Source: Nereocystis luetkeana
Taxonomy: Eukaryota; Sar; Phaeophyceae; Laminariales; Laminariaceae
NCBI GenBank assembly: GCA_031213475.1
Contig: JARUPZ010000007.1
Span: forward strand, 2,315,457-2,379,456
Reading direction: 5' to 3'
Length of the DNA: 64,000 nucleotides
This document shows positions 35,601 to 45,400 of the stretch, in pieces. A program made the translations under genes and the position numbers. Below the pieces are notes generated by a model. The model had not been told where the DNA came from and did no database searches. It was given only the letters and a program-made list of their open reading frames with translations. Position 1 is the first letter of the stretch, and each line of letters starts with the position of its first letter.

Positions 35601-36212
35601 AGCCCATATTCCGCAATGAGCGGTGCCTTTGGCCAAACTCTGCCTCATGGGCGCTTGTGCGTTTTATCCGAATTCCGCCGTCGACGCCATATATGCTCCG
35701 TTCCCCGAACTCCGCCGGAATGGGCGCGGGGTATCTTTTTTTCGGAACTCTGCCACATGACCGCCTTTTTTTTGGCGTGTGATAAGGTTACACATCTCCG
35801 ACAGATCTTTGACTCCCACTTCTATCTGTAGACTATGATCTATCTGTAGATGATCTGTCTGTAGATGATGATCTATCTGTAGTAGGTGATAGATCTGCCC
35901 GACGTTTGTACCGTCGCGATCGTGCTTGCGATGGGGCGGCACGCAAAAAAGAAGCGGCCACCCGCACAGCTGCAAACCCTCACGTACTGCACTATCGCCC
36001 CTTGGGAAAGACCTGTTGCACGAGTAGGCTGCATGCCACACATAAAGAGACCTACAGTACCTCTGCTGGGAACGCAACGTCACCATTTTGTGCCCCATCG
36101 GTGTGTCCGCTCCTCGTCCAAACGTGCGCCGCCAGGTGCCGTGAGGTGGAGCTCCCCCCTTTCCTGGGCGTCGTTGTACGGACCACCCCCCGCTCCAGAC
36201 GCCTACCAGTAG
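21476..36212 (+). CDS. PSMG2: proteasome assembly chaperone 2 (PAC2/PSMG2 family), eight exons
   Basis: Exons 21476-21538, 26186-26257, 27146-27193, 31058-31243, 32182-32292, 33004-33219, 34064-34295 and 36136-36212 join in phase to 334 aa. PSMG2 pairs with PSMG1 to build the 20S proteasome alpha ring. Family signatures in order: STGNVGQLAVDLFLSS (about 25-40), KKVGYLDTEVV, LCVNLELHRF, VTLLQQRGGVLPGEERAFA, LLRFCSEGDNAPDA, and the C-terminal W-SSPLSW-SLYGPPPA block that in PSMG2 carries the proteasome-contacting tail. It is longer than human PSMG2 (about 264 aa) because of Gly/Met/Glu-rich exon 6. Exon 3 has the weakest borders (acceptor ggaag, donor gtgggt). Exon 1 starts MEFLSARGVDQD; an upstream GTG is not needed. 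The gene is mostly intron (about 13.7 of 14.7 kb). Introns 3-7 carry MITEs, SINE-like copies and three large minisatellites. Confidence 0.9.
22299..22352. repeat. inverted repeat
   Basis: GGCCCAAGTCGTCGGATTT pairs with AAATCCGACGAATTGGGCC across an 11-bp loop. PAC2 intron 1. Confidence 0.7.
22956..23065. repeat. ~79-bp duplication
   Basis: GCGCAGTCGGCATGTCTCTT at 22958 recurs as GCGCACTCGGCGCGCCTCTT at about 23037; a similar block lies at 22818. PAC2 intron 1. Confidence 0.6.
24140..24757 (-). CDS. candidate Pro/Tyr-rich gene fragment, antisense in PAC2 intron 1
   Basis: Two minus-strand exons fit: 24757-24634 (acceptor ggcag, donor ATA|gtgagt) and 24432 downwards (acceptor ttcacag). They restore RYGY-NKVPPPEF across the junction and lead into YGYAPLPSS, runs of Pro, and THYGPPGEPPPP. 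A (CCG)n tract follows, after which a different frame (about 24110-23890) shows good codon bias (FNAGSQFPSSPP, NVFGFVQISDG). Either a short intron or a slippage indel lies in the tract. The area 23.9-25.45 kb is GC-rich and poor in homopolymers, unlike its surroundings, so coding is plausible. I recognise no domain and no start codon. Confidence 0.28.
25563..25645 (-). other. tRNA-like relic
   Basis: The minus strand shows a D-arm-like GTCTAACGTGGTAGAC, a strong CCGCCAG/CTGGCGG stem and a T-loop-like GGTTTCGAATC. The anticodon loop is the wrong length and the acceptor ends do not pair, so this is not called as a working tRNA. Confidence 0.3.
25681..25905. repeat. degenerate ATCTACAGATAGATC array
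   Basis: Repeats of CATCTACAGATAGATC and variants. Shorter tracts of the same motif lie at 35825-35892, 37915-38005, 39600-39680 and about 57085-57130. Confidence 0.7.
26585..26650. repeat. (AGT)n microsatellite
   Basis: TAG/AGT repeats interrupted by AGC units; PAC2 intron 2. Confidence 0.9.
26890..27085. repeat. GTGTAACGGC tandem repeats before PAC2 exon 3
   Basis: CGTTTCGTGTGTAACGGCTT recurs several times in tandem, inside a larger ~115-bp duplication starting CCGCCCGGT(C/T)CTCGTTTG. Confidence 0.75.
27707..27819. mobile_element. MITE-1 copy 6
   Basis: TA at 27705-27706 and 27820-27821, directly adjoining a MITE-2 copy. In PAC2 intron 3. Confidence 0.88.
27822..27950. mobile_element. 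MITE-2 copy 8 (diverged, longer)
   Basis: Directly follows MITE-1 copy 6. Both arms carry small insertions. Confidence 0.7.
27980..28083. mobile_element. MITE-2 copy 9
   Basis: Well kept arms, starting TTAACCCCTTTTAGAAC. PAC2 intron 3. Confidence 0.87.
28105..28330. repeat. short duplicated palindromic blocks
   Basis: GGTATACCACTCTGTCC...CCTTTT.TATTGAATACTGG occurs twice, ending in TCCGGACAGAGTT and GATCATCTACAGCAGTA, which recur elsewhere (19.5-19.9 kb). Confidence 0.65.
28407..28510. mobile_element. MITE-2 copy 10
   Basis: Both arms are present and the left end starts TTAACCC. PAC2 intron 3. Confidence 0.83.
29147..29264. mobile_element. MITE-1 copy 7
   Basis: TA on both sides. It contains two successive CCAGGTA insertions (29195-29208). 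Confidence 0.9.
29915..30200. mobile_element. MITE-3 copy 1
   Basis: About 280 bp. Left end TATCACCCTAGGGTGATAAG then ATAACACACCCCC; right end GGGTGTGTGTTGTTTTATCA. PAC2 intron 3. Confidence 0.65.
31290..31425 (-). mobile_element. poly-C SINE-like element, family B
   Basis: Minus copy with the CTGCCTGGTCGG...GACGTGCCCCGTC 5' part and GGATGCGAGGGTCCATGGTC. It lies 47 bp after the PAC2 exon 4 donor. Confidence 0.72.
31751..31829 (-). mobile_element. poly-C SINE-like element, family A (3' part)
   Basis: Minus-strand copy of the CTCGAAAGGAATGCGTGG end, with its C tail appearing as the G run at 31738-31760. PAC2 intron 4. Confidence 0.75.
31838..32115. repeat. (CCCTA)n array
   Basis: About 275 bp of CCCTA with some CCATA/TCCTA units, in PAC2 intron 4 and ending about 65 bp before exon 5. 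Telomere-like but interstitial, with a 5-bp rather than 6-bp unit. Confidence 0.93.
32888..32965 (+). mobile_element. poly-C SINE-like element, family A (3' part)
   Basis: GTCTCAAAAGGGATGCGTGA...AAGGCAAGCAACAAATGAG then C17, 38 bp before PAC2 exon 6. A second C run precedes it. Confidence 0.75.
33297..33540. mobile_element. MITE-3 copy 2
   Basis: Left TATCACCCGGGTTATAAGAT then AGGACACCCCCTCGG; right CGAGAGGGTGTGTTATCTTA then TCACCC. The right end runs into a tandem array of itself. PAC2 intron 6. Confidence 0.65.
33515..33885. repeat. ~19-bp minisatellite made of the MITE-3 right end
   Basis: About 18 units of GTGTGTTATCTTATCACCC with CTTGTC/CGTGTA variants. PAC2 intron 6. Confidence 0.92.
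34670..35765. repeat. degenerate ~35-40-bp minisatellite
   Basis: Repeats of TCCGAATTCTGC..ATGGGCGCCTTTT across about 1.1 kb of PAC2 intron 7. They are tightest at 35100-35480 and decay outward. Confidence 0.88.
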
Positions 36213-36295
36213 GGTTTCCTATTTACGACCGATCCGAGCCAACAGCCCAGCGTTTTCCCTACGTAGCGGCTTTACTGGATAGCGGACGGTGGTTT

Positions 36296-36412
36296 TGGGT
36301 TGGGCTGGGTTGGGTTGGGTTGGAGCTGGGGTTGGGATTAGGTTGGGTTTTGGTTGGTGCTGGGTTGGGTTGGAGCTGGGGTTGGGATTGGGTTAGGGTT
36401 TGGTTGGTGTTG
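36296..36412. repeat. (GGGTT)n-like tract
   Basis: TTGGGTTGGG repeats with GGAGCTGGGG interruptions, starting 84 bp after the PAC2 stop. Confidence 0.85.
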
Positions 36413-36831
36413 GTGCGTCGTGTCTTGAGGGCGGTAGAGGAAGGAAGGATGTGACAGTCTCGGCATGGCTTCGACACGCAGCGAACGGACTGAGGGGTGG
36501 GAGGAGGTGTCAGGCGTTTTTCTAGCTTGCTGGGCTGGGCCCCTTGTGTGTGAGCAGCAGCGCCCTGTATTACCGCCCTTGTGGTCCTTTGTGCGTTACC
36601 GTTGGCGATGACGTTCAACGGAGATGAGAGATGCTGCTTGGGCTTCTTCACTGCGCGACGCCGACAGTCTCGGAAGAGGCGGAGGCTCGCGCCTTGTTTT
36701 TTCCCAATGAGAAAAAGGAGACGAGCCGAGCGTCAGTCGCTCACTGCAAGTTTTTGTTTTTGTTTTTTCTCGTTGTCCATGGACGAAAGTAAAACGTCTC
36801 CGGGGGCCTTCAGAAAAGCAGAGGGAGAGGA

Positions 36832-36865
36832 GAGGAGAGGAGAGGAGAGGAGAGGAGAGGAGAGA
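36832..36865. repeat. (GAGAG)n microsatellite
   Basis: GGAGAGGAGAGGAGAGGAGA purine repeat, intergenic. Confidence 0.9.
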
Positions 36866-38272
36866 AGATACTTTGTTTTGTTTGGTTCATGCATTTATTT
36901 GATGAGACACGTCGTAGTGTGCGCCCGGCCGCTCCCCGCCCCTTGAAGCACCAGCGAGCTTCGCGTGGATGTTACGCCTGGCGTCGGCGATGAGGGGTTA
37001 TGGAGGTCACGACGCTGGTAATATTATCGGGCAGGTTCGACGTGGTTTTCCGCTGCGAACGATGCTTTCCGCTACCCATGAGACAAGGGAAGCGGGGAGG
37101 AGGGGGAAAAGGCCAACTTGTGCTCGTACCTTAATTTTTTTTTTTTTTAAAAGCACAACAAAAATACGCATTTTTGAAAATCAATCAGACGGCCAGCCGT
37201 TCGCCGGCAGGGAAGGATAGCGAAGGGGTAAGTGACGACACGTGAGGCAGCGGCGGCGAACTACCGTGTTTGGTTTCCGGCACCACGTGCGGCTATTGTC
37301 GACAACAATTTGAAAAAGAGATGATGAGAAATGAAGCACGTTTTGTTTCGCTTTTGACACGAAGAGGTTGAAATTTGTGTGAAGGCTTGACAACGTCGGT
37401 GTGGGGTTTTTTACTCGTAGCCTGGGCAGGCACGGTTCGATGAGAGCCGATGCGAGCTGCGATCGAGCACGCCTTACGGCTAGGACTGGGCACTGACACA
37501 GTAGGCACTGGCAGTAGCAATCTATCGGCAATAATAACTGCTGATTGACACTGACCACGGACAGAACATGTATTGGCAGTAACAACCTACTGGCAGTACA
37601 GTAGTAATCTACTGATTGACCCGACCAGTGTATTGGCCTTTATTTTTTTTCTTACGTACGCCCAAGAAACACGCCATGTCATGGTACAGAAGCCCACTGA
37701 ATGCGTTTCGGGAGCAGAGGGTGTAGAGAAGAGAGACAGCGCGGCGTATGTGCTGCTACAATCCTGCGAGCTGATCGACGACAGTATAAAACGCTACTGG
37801 CTTGAGTCAGCCAGTGCCCAGCCCTTGTTACAGGGCAATAAGGCACGCCCTAATATCCCATTCGTACTGTACACCTACAGTATTAATAGTAGGCCATGGA
37901 GGTTGTTCCAAACCTCCGACACATCATCTACAGATCATCTACAGTTCACGACCTAAACCTTCCAGGACACAGATCGTCTACATATTATGTACACGATCTA
38001 TAGCAGCAGTAGCTCGTCATGTTCCCGGCGGGAGGGAGCCGCACAATCGGCACGATCTATGTGCAGAACAGCAGTAGGACACATTTATTTCTGGGTTGGA
38101 TCTGTGCTATTGCATGCAGAATCCTGCAAAACCTCTCGCAACGGCAGGTGTTCAGGATCCAGATGACCCATCGAGCTAGGTTCACTACTTTGCAGATATG
38201 AATACTTTTCCAGGAGCGTTCTCCTATGCTCTGTATATGATTGTACGTACAGGTACTGCGACTATAAATAGC

Positions 38273-38369
38273 TTAACCCCTTTAGAACCGCAGTCCCGTT
38301 TTGGGGATAAACTACTTGAAATTTGAGTGGTTTGTCCCCAAAACGGAATTGCGGTTCTAAAAGGGTTAA
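38273..38369. mobile_element. MITE-2 copy 11 (cleanest copy)
   Basis: Bounded by TTAA at 38273-38276 and 38366-38369, with almost perfect arms. Intergenic. Confidence 0.92.
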
Positions 38370-38383
38370 ACATAACGTGGAGG

Positions 38384-38530
38384 GGGTGCAGGGTGATATA
38401 GCTCCGCGGTCTATGGTGCCCAGCACCGGTTTGCGCTTCGCGCTCACGGCCTCCGGCGGCTCCTGCGGAGGGCTAACTATATTTCTGCGCCTTGTGGGTG
38501 GGAGCAGGGTGCCAAACGGGATCACGTCCG
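38384..38530 (-). CDS. coding-like orphan segment
   Basis: The minus frame is open with GC-rich third positions (IPFGTLLPPTRRR, KRKPVLGTIDRGA) and abuts a MITE-2 copy. A plus frame (RSMVPSTGLRFALTASGG) is equally open, so strand is uncertain. There is no family match and no partner exon. It may be a relic of an exon cut off by the MITE. Confidence 0.2.
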
Positions 38531-38980
38531 GGTGGGATCAGGAGAGCCAAGCAGGGGGCTGTTTTGTTTTCCCGCTTTTTATCGAGAATATTCCCAGAAA
38601 CTTACACTTGTGGTCTCTCGAACGGAATAAAACATAGTGTCTGTCTGGCTGTTTGTCTGCCCGCATGAGGGTCACTCTATGGTTACGTTCGGAAAAATCT
38701 CTTTAAAACGGCTACGCCCATGCCGAACGCATCAGGTCGAAGCCCTCGCGGAGGCGATCGTCACGGTCCAGACCACACCTCATCGGGCGCCCTGTGTGTG
38801 GAGCTATCAGAGTTGACTTCTAGCATCCCAAAAGGGGTGACGCGACGAGCAGCAGCAATCGCTCGTCCGAGGCCAGCGGAAAAAACATTTGTCAACTCTA
38901 TTTTCAAGTGGAATAGGTTGGGTTACATTAATTTGTGTACTGTGCCACGAGCGATCAGATGCACAGCAGTGGCAAAGGCT

Positions 38981-39150
38981 TTCCTCCCTCCCTCCCTCGC
39001 TCCCTCCCTCCCTCCCTCCCTCCCCCCCTCCCTCCCTCCCTCACTCATTCCCTCTCTTCCTCCCTCCCTCCCTCCCTCCCTCCTTCCCTATGTCCCTCCC
39101 TCCCTCTCTCCTCTCTCCCTGCCTGCCTCCCTATCCTTACTTCCTTACTT
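38981..39150. repeat. (CCCT)n microsatellite
   Basis: CTCCCTCCCTCC repeats with drift, intergenic. Confidence 0.92.
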
Positions 39151-39688
39151 CCTTGTACCTCACTCCCTGGTGCCTCGTGCCTGTGGTACTCACGCTGACC
39201 TAAAATGATAGTTCGGTCCCAGAGAGGTAAACTAAAAAATTTTCACCTTCGATAGTTTTGTCGTTCTTGTTTGTCAGCTCTTTTTTCAAGTGTGTGTGTG
39301 TTGTTCACAATAAACCGTTCTTTCTACCCGTCGACACCCAGCACAACCAGTGTCCGTGCCGATTCTTCAATCCTACAGAGATACAAGCTCTGTTGTCACA
39401 AGACTACGTCACAGATCTACTGCATTTCAAAAGATGTGCGGTGTTCCAACTCCTCATGCAAACCCGACCAATACAACAAATAAATGGTTACGAGTACACG
39501 CACTTGTAGAATAAGCACGCCAACCCCGGTCCTTGGCCGTGCAACATGTATCTACAGCATGGAGAACTCTATCATCTGTATATATATACCTGGTATATAT
39601 ACCTGGTGATGTGTCTGTAGATGATCTATCTGTAGATGTATCTGTAGATGATCTATCTGTAAATGGTCATCTGCGGATTGTTCATCGG

Positions 39689-39762
39689 TTTAACCCTTTT
39701 GTTAGGGCAAACTGCAATCGCTGTTGGGTACTTTGTCCCCAAAACTGGAGTGTGCAGTTTTT
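39689..39762. mobile_element. MITE-2 copy 12 (eroded)
   Basis: Only TTTAACCCTTTTG and the TTTGTCCCCAAAACTGGA part remain clear. Confidence 0.6.
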
Positions 39763-41667
39763 GATCTGTTATCTCAAAGTCAGATCTGGGCTAGGTACGA
39801 AGCTCCACAAGCAAGTCAGTCAGGAGACTCAGAAAAAAGAGGAAACTCAGAAAAAAAAGAGGTGTTGTGTACTACCGCGTCATCAATCCAAATCGACAAG
39901 AGAGCGAGAAAGAGAGGGCCGCGGGGCGCCTTCCTCATCCACCACTCCCCCCTAAGATGAAGCCCGCTTGTTTCGTGACGACCTCCGCCGGTGGAAAACG
40001 GTTCACACGTGTACGTACCGGTTAGAACAGATCAGATGCACACAGATCTTTTTTCACGGATCATCTGTGCCAGGCGAAGGGTCCACGGGGGGTGATCTCC
40101 AGGATCTTTAAACGTCTCGCGTGTACAACATGCTTCTTCTGCACGGTGTGCCCGTGGCACCACATGCGTGTGCTCGGGGTATGTGGGCGTTCACACGGTA
40201 CTCTTGGTCTGGCACGATTTGTCTGAAAATCCGCACTCACACGCGCTTTCACGTGATGGGTCAGCAGGATATATATGCATGATATGCGCGTACTTCGTAT
40301 GGCTCCACCCACCTATATCAGTACCATCTGGGCCAGGCAGATCATAGTCCGTCCCGACGTGGTTACCACGATCTTTTGCAGACCCTAACCCACCGTTATG
40401 ATAAATTGTGCAGGATATTTGTGCAGGATATTTATCACGCGTATCTTACCCAGGACACATGTTCTACGAAGCCCATGCGGAATCTATCTCTAGGCTACCA
40501 CCCAGTAATATGAGCATGATTGGGGTTGAATGGTCGAGTTTTTGGTTTTCATGGACTTCCCTGTTTTCATTTCCTTTGCGCCGACGCCCTCGATGCTCCT
40601 CCTTAATCCGCGGCCTCCGTGCAAGCGGCGCGGGCATACAATTGCCGAGTGTAAAGGAAACAAAAACAACAGTACTCTACGACACCACCCACATGCAAAC
40701 ACAAATATAACAAACAATTACCTCAAAAAGACTACTCAGAGCGCACCAAACATCAAGTAGCGCTCTGTTCACGATCCCCGTTCACGAACTGATATCGAAC
40801 GATTGCGCTCCCCGCCTGCCCCGCCGCCAGCAGCAAAACAACTGGCATGGTGCTATCGCCCCCCCGCCCCCGGTTCCCCCTCCCCCCTCGCCCCCTGAAT
40901 GAAACTTCAGCGTGAGCCCTTTTCCGCTAACCCTCGCAAGCCACCCCCACAACAATGATCCTTGCAATTCTAGCACCCCCCCCCCCCCCTCCCCCTCCCG
41001 CATACACGCACCAAAGCGTCAACAGCAAAGTTACGGGAATGATCAGCACAATTTCAGCATGGCTGTTCCACGCATACACGCAACAAAAACAAAAAATACA
41101 AACAAAAAACACAAAGAAAAGACAACAGTTCCAACATCGAGAGCTTCTCTAGAGCCTATACAGACGAGAGCTAGCAAAATTGGGAAAAAAAATGTTGCGA
41201 ACTCCGTCTCCGGGAGATACACTTGAAAAAAAGGGGAACCAACCCGGTGCGCGTACCATAGCATGCAGCAGCTGCAGGCGCACTCAAACCTCGCCCCAGC
41301 GTATCCCCCCCCCCCCCCCGGTGGCTTCACTGCAACAGCATTGATGGGCAACGCCATCTTCAGCGGCTGCTTCGCCTATCCTTCCTACGTATGGCAAGGC
41401 TATGGCAAAACACAACACAAAAAAGCGACCCCACACCACTATTATGACAAGCCAGAACTGTTTTTCCCCTCCATATCAAGAAACATCGCCTCCCCGCTAG
41501 AGCAGCAGCACCGTCCCATGCCCGTGGTACCGGCACTGTTAATTATTTTGCATCCCCCAAGTTCGAGTTTTAGCTGCAAAAGCGACCAACGTCAAGGCGT
41601 CGCCCGCTCCCTCCTCCCGCCCCCCCACCCCCTCCTCGCCCCCTGCCTACCCCCCCCTGTCGCCCTT

Positions 41668-41705
41668 CTCCTCCTCCTCCTCCTCCTCCTCCTCCTCCTC
41701 CTCGT
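41668..41705. repeat. (CTC)n microsatellite
   Basis: About 11 CTC/TCC units followed by a C-rich tract, intergenic. Confidence 0.9.
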
Positions 41706-42473
41706 CCTACCCCTCACCCCCCGCCCACCCCCCGCGTTTAGTGTAACCACCTATTAATCACCTTCCGAACAGGTTAAATACTACTACTGTTGTGATCCGA
41801 AACGGGTGTCCACCCTTGTCGATGCCAAGCTACGCACCTCCGCGGGGAGGAGGGGGGGGCAAAATGAGATGGTACAATAATTGTGGGTCCATTCCCCGCC
41901 CTTTGCTTTCACTCTCACTACCCTGTCCTGTCCTGTTATGTTGTCGGCCGAGAACCCGACGCGAGCAGCCGCTCCGACCGCTCGCATTTCGATTTTTTTT
42001 TGGTTTGGCATCCGCGCAACTACTCGCGTGGCCCAGCACCTTTCTTCCACCAAAACCCACCTCAACATCCTCGTTGTGGCGTCGTCATCTGCCCAAATAT
42101 GATTTGTGACAGGAGAGGTGTCGGTATAAATCAGGCGTGTTGGGGGTAAACCGTCACCGAACCGGGTGAAGGGCTTCCGCTCTACTTCTCGCGGCTGCAG
42201 TGACCCAAAATACGCGCGACTGCTTTTATTTTTTTCCGGAGCGGGGTTCATTTCTTGAGCGAGGCTGCTCGCCGTCGGCCCACCCCGTCGCCGCCACCCC
42301 CTGGCGTCCGTCTCTCATCACACCACGCTATTTAGAGCGAATACCGCAACAACACAACCCGTCGGCAACACCCAGTCGGCAACTCTTGTCGACCGGTCCT
42401 CCCGGGCCGGCTGTCGCGTCGTCTATCAAGTATTTTTAGCTCTTGGGGCGCGTACGTGCGATCATCGCGTCGC

Positions 42474-45400
42474 CTAACACTCGTAACACGTGCAGTCGTC
42501 GGGCAAGCCCTGCGCTGCGCAGAAATTGTCGCACGTTTCAGCACAGAAGCGGCACCTAGGTATAAATCGAGAGACGAAAACGCGGCGGGTCGGAAAGAAG
42601 AACGGAGGGAGGCGGGGGGTGGGGGGGGGGGGGGGTCAGATTTTGAACGTGCAGTACGTAGAAAGAGTCTGCTACTACACCATACCACAATGCTGTTCAT
42701 ACAGTGGTACTGTGTATTACGCCACAACGGTATTGTTGTTGAAATTGTTATTGATGAAAGCACGGTCCAATACGGAGGAGGCGAAGAGGAAGCGGGGTGT
42801 GATCAAAATACAACCAACCTTCTGCTGGTGTATCATATCGTGTCCATCTATACATCTGCGGTACCATACCGTAACAACACCAACCTTCTGCACGTTTCCA
42901 CAATCTACAGCGTTGAATCAACTTACATTACGCCTTCATTTGAGAGATCCATACAATTGACGAAAAGTAGCCTGTACGTACGTAAAGCGACGCTTAACTT
43001 CTGGAATTGAACTTACGGCTTACATCCCTAGGTTTGGCACGAAACAAAACACTAAGATATATTCCCGTCCATCTCTGAAAGAGACAGCGGCGCCCTTCGA
43101 TCGGTCGTCGGGTCATTCGATTTCGGGTGTCCTGCTAACATCACCGCAAGCCGCATGCCATCAACGGCAGCAGTCTCAAAAATCGAGCGAGCAGTTTATA
43201 TACGTACCCGGGGATCCCGTAGGCGCTGCACCAGAACCCTCCATCGACTATGCAGCTCTCCTCGCACGTCACGCCGCGGCCCATCTGCTCTAGAGAGCTT
43301 CTCTCGATGGGCTCCACCTGCACGCAGATACACAGCCAGTAGACAGCCGATCAACAGCATATATTATACCACAAGACAGCAGCAGCATTGTTTTGTAGGA
43401 ACACAAAAACACGAGACGTTGGGGAGGAGGGCCAACCGTACGGCGCGCTGTTACACACTTTTGTGCATGAATACTACACAAGAACTGAGGGAAAGCCCCC
43501 ACTCCGGAGGGGAAAACTTTTTTTTTTTTGCTTGGATGTATAGATGATCCGGTGATATATACCGGTATGGTGGTCTAAATCAGCTCTTGAGACCCCTGTT
43601 TAGAACGGCAACACCCCGAAGTTCTGAATGCTCCTCCCTGTTCTCGTCGTGCTTCCGAGAACACCAAGAGAACCGGGGTCTACCACACCGTGTCACACCC
43701 CGGTTAAAATCAGCCCTAGAAGCCCTCAATCCGCGCGCACTCACCATGACACGGCGCAACGGAGCGCCAGAGGCAGCAAAAGCTCGAGTTAACTCCTCAA
43801 GTACAACGAAAAACAAAAAAAAACCCACACGAATTCCAAGTAGCTTGTCTCCACACAAAAACAACACAAAAAACAAAGAAGTCGGCTTCTGAGAAGGGGC
43901 CAAGACGAACGGAAAGAAGAACAAGAAAAAAAAAAAACACCCACCTGATCGTAGCAAGACTGGGAGTTTCCGGGAGTGCACTCGTTGAACTCCAGCTCGA
44001 TACTCATCATGCCGGAGGTGGGCGCCGCCGACATCAACGGGATCGCGCGCGACCCGTCCATAGAGGAAGTGGGCGATGCGGACACCAAGCTCACGGGGGG
44101 AGGCGATTCTAGGCCCCTCGATCCGGAGGTAGGGGACGCCGTTTCGAACCCCCTCAGTCCTGGCGTGGGCGCCGCCGACCCGAAGCTTCTCAGTCCGGCG
44201 GTGGGTGCCGCGGACTCGAAACCTCTCGATCCCGCGGTGGGCGAGAATGTCTCTAGCCCCCTCGACCCGTCCGCGGGGGTAGTGGGAGACAGAGTCGCGT
44301 ATCCGGTGGGCCCCGGTGTGGAGGAGGTAAATACGTCAACGACGCTGGCGGTAGGCGCCAAGGACTGAGTTCCCGAAGGCCCCATCGCTGCCGAAGAGGA
44401 CGGCTCCATGCCTCTCGAGCCGTCGGTAGCGGACGGGGCTGGAGTTTCGAGTTCCGTCGACGTATCTTCCGTCGGCATGTCCGTTTTGGTACCAACTGGC
44501 ATCGCCTCGGTCGGCGCCCACGTCGCCATTCCTCTCGAGCCGTCGGTAGCGGACGGAGCCGGGGTCTCGGATTTCATCGACATGTCGTCCGTTTCGACAC
44601 CAGTCGCCATTCCCTCGGTCGGCGACGATGTCTCCATGCCTCTCGAGCCGTCGATAGCGGACGGAGCCGGGGTCTCGGATTCCATCGACGTGTCTTCCGT
44701 TTCGACACCAGTCGCCATTCCCTCGGTCGGCGACGACGTCGCCATTCCTCTCGAGCCGTCGGTAGCGGACGGAGCCGGGGTCTCGGATTCCATCGACGTG
44801 TCGTCCGTTTCGACACCAGTCGCCATTCCCTCGGTCGGCGACGATGTCTCCATGCCTCTCGAGCCGTCGGTAGTGGACGGAGCCGGGGTCTCGGACTTCA
44901 TCGACGTGTCGTCCGTTTCGACACCAGTCGCCATTCCCTCAGTCGGCGACGACGTCGCCATTCCTCTCGAGCCGTCGGTAGCGGACGGAGCCGGGGTCTC
45001 GGATTTCATCGACGTGTCGTCCGTTTCGACACCAGTCGCCATTCCCTCGGTCGGCGACGATGTCTCCATTCCTCTCGAGCCGTCGGTAGTGGACGGAGCC
45101 GGGGTCTCGGATTCCATCGACATGTCGTCCGTTTCGACACTAGTCGCCATTCCCTCGGTCGGCGACGATGTCTCCATGCCTCTCGAGCCGTCGGTAGTGG
45201 ACGGAGCCGGGGTCTCGGATTCCATCGACATGTCGTCCGTTTCGACACCAGTCGCCATTCCCTCGGTCGGCGACGACGTCTCTATGCCTCTCGAGCCGTC
45301 GATAGCAGACGGGGCCGGGGTCTCGGACTTCATCGACGTGTCGTCCGTTTCGACACCAGTCGCCATTCCCTCGGTCGGCGACGATGTCGCCATTCCTCTC

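Larger units (their letters stand above)
36213..42473. other. intergenic region, PAC2 to secreted-protein gene
   Basis: The two genes converge here. It holds GGGTT and GAGAG tracts, short ATCTACAG repeats, MITE-2 copies 11 and 12, a CCCT tract, C runs near 40978 and 41306, and the orphan segment at 38384-38530. 41800-42250 is open in several frames on both strands with no family match. Confidence 0.65.

Noticed and set aside
41784-42250. Minus frame with KPFTRFGDGLPPTRLIY and ERCWATRVVARM
   Set aside because: Several frames on both strands are open here, none has clear codon bias, family match or splice partners.
42456-42640. Plus frame starting MRSSRRLTLVTRAVV, like a mitochondrial presequence
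   Set aside because: It overlaps the last exon of the secreted-protein gene on the other strand, whose Cys pattern and phase fit are far stronger, and it runs into a G run.
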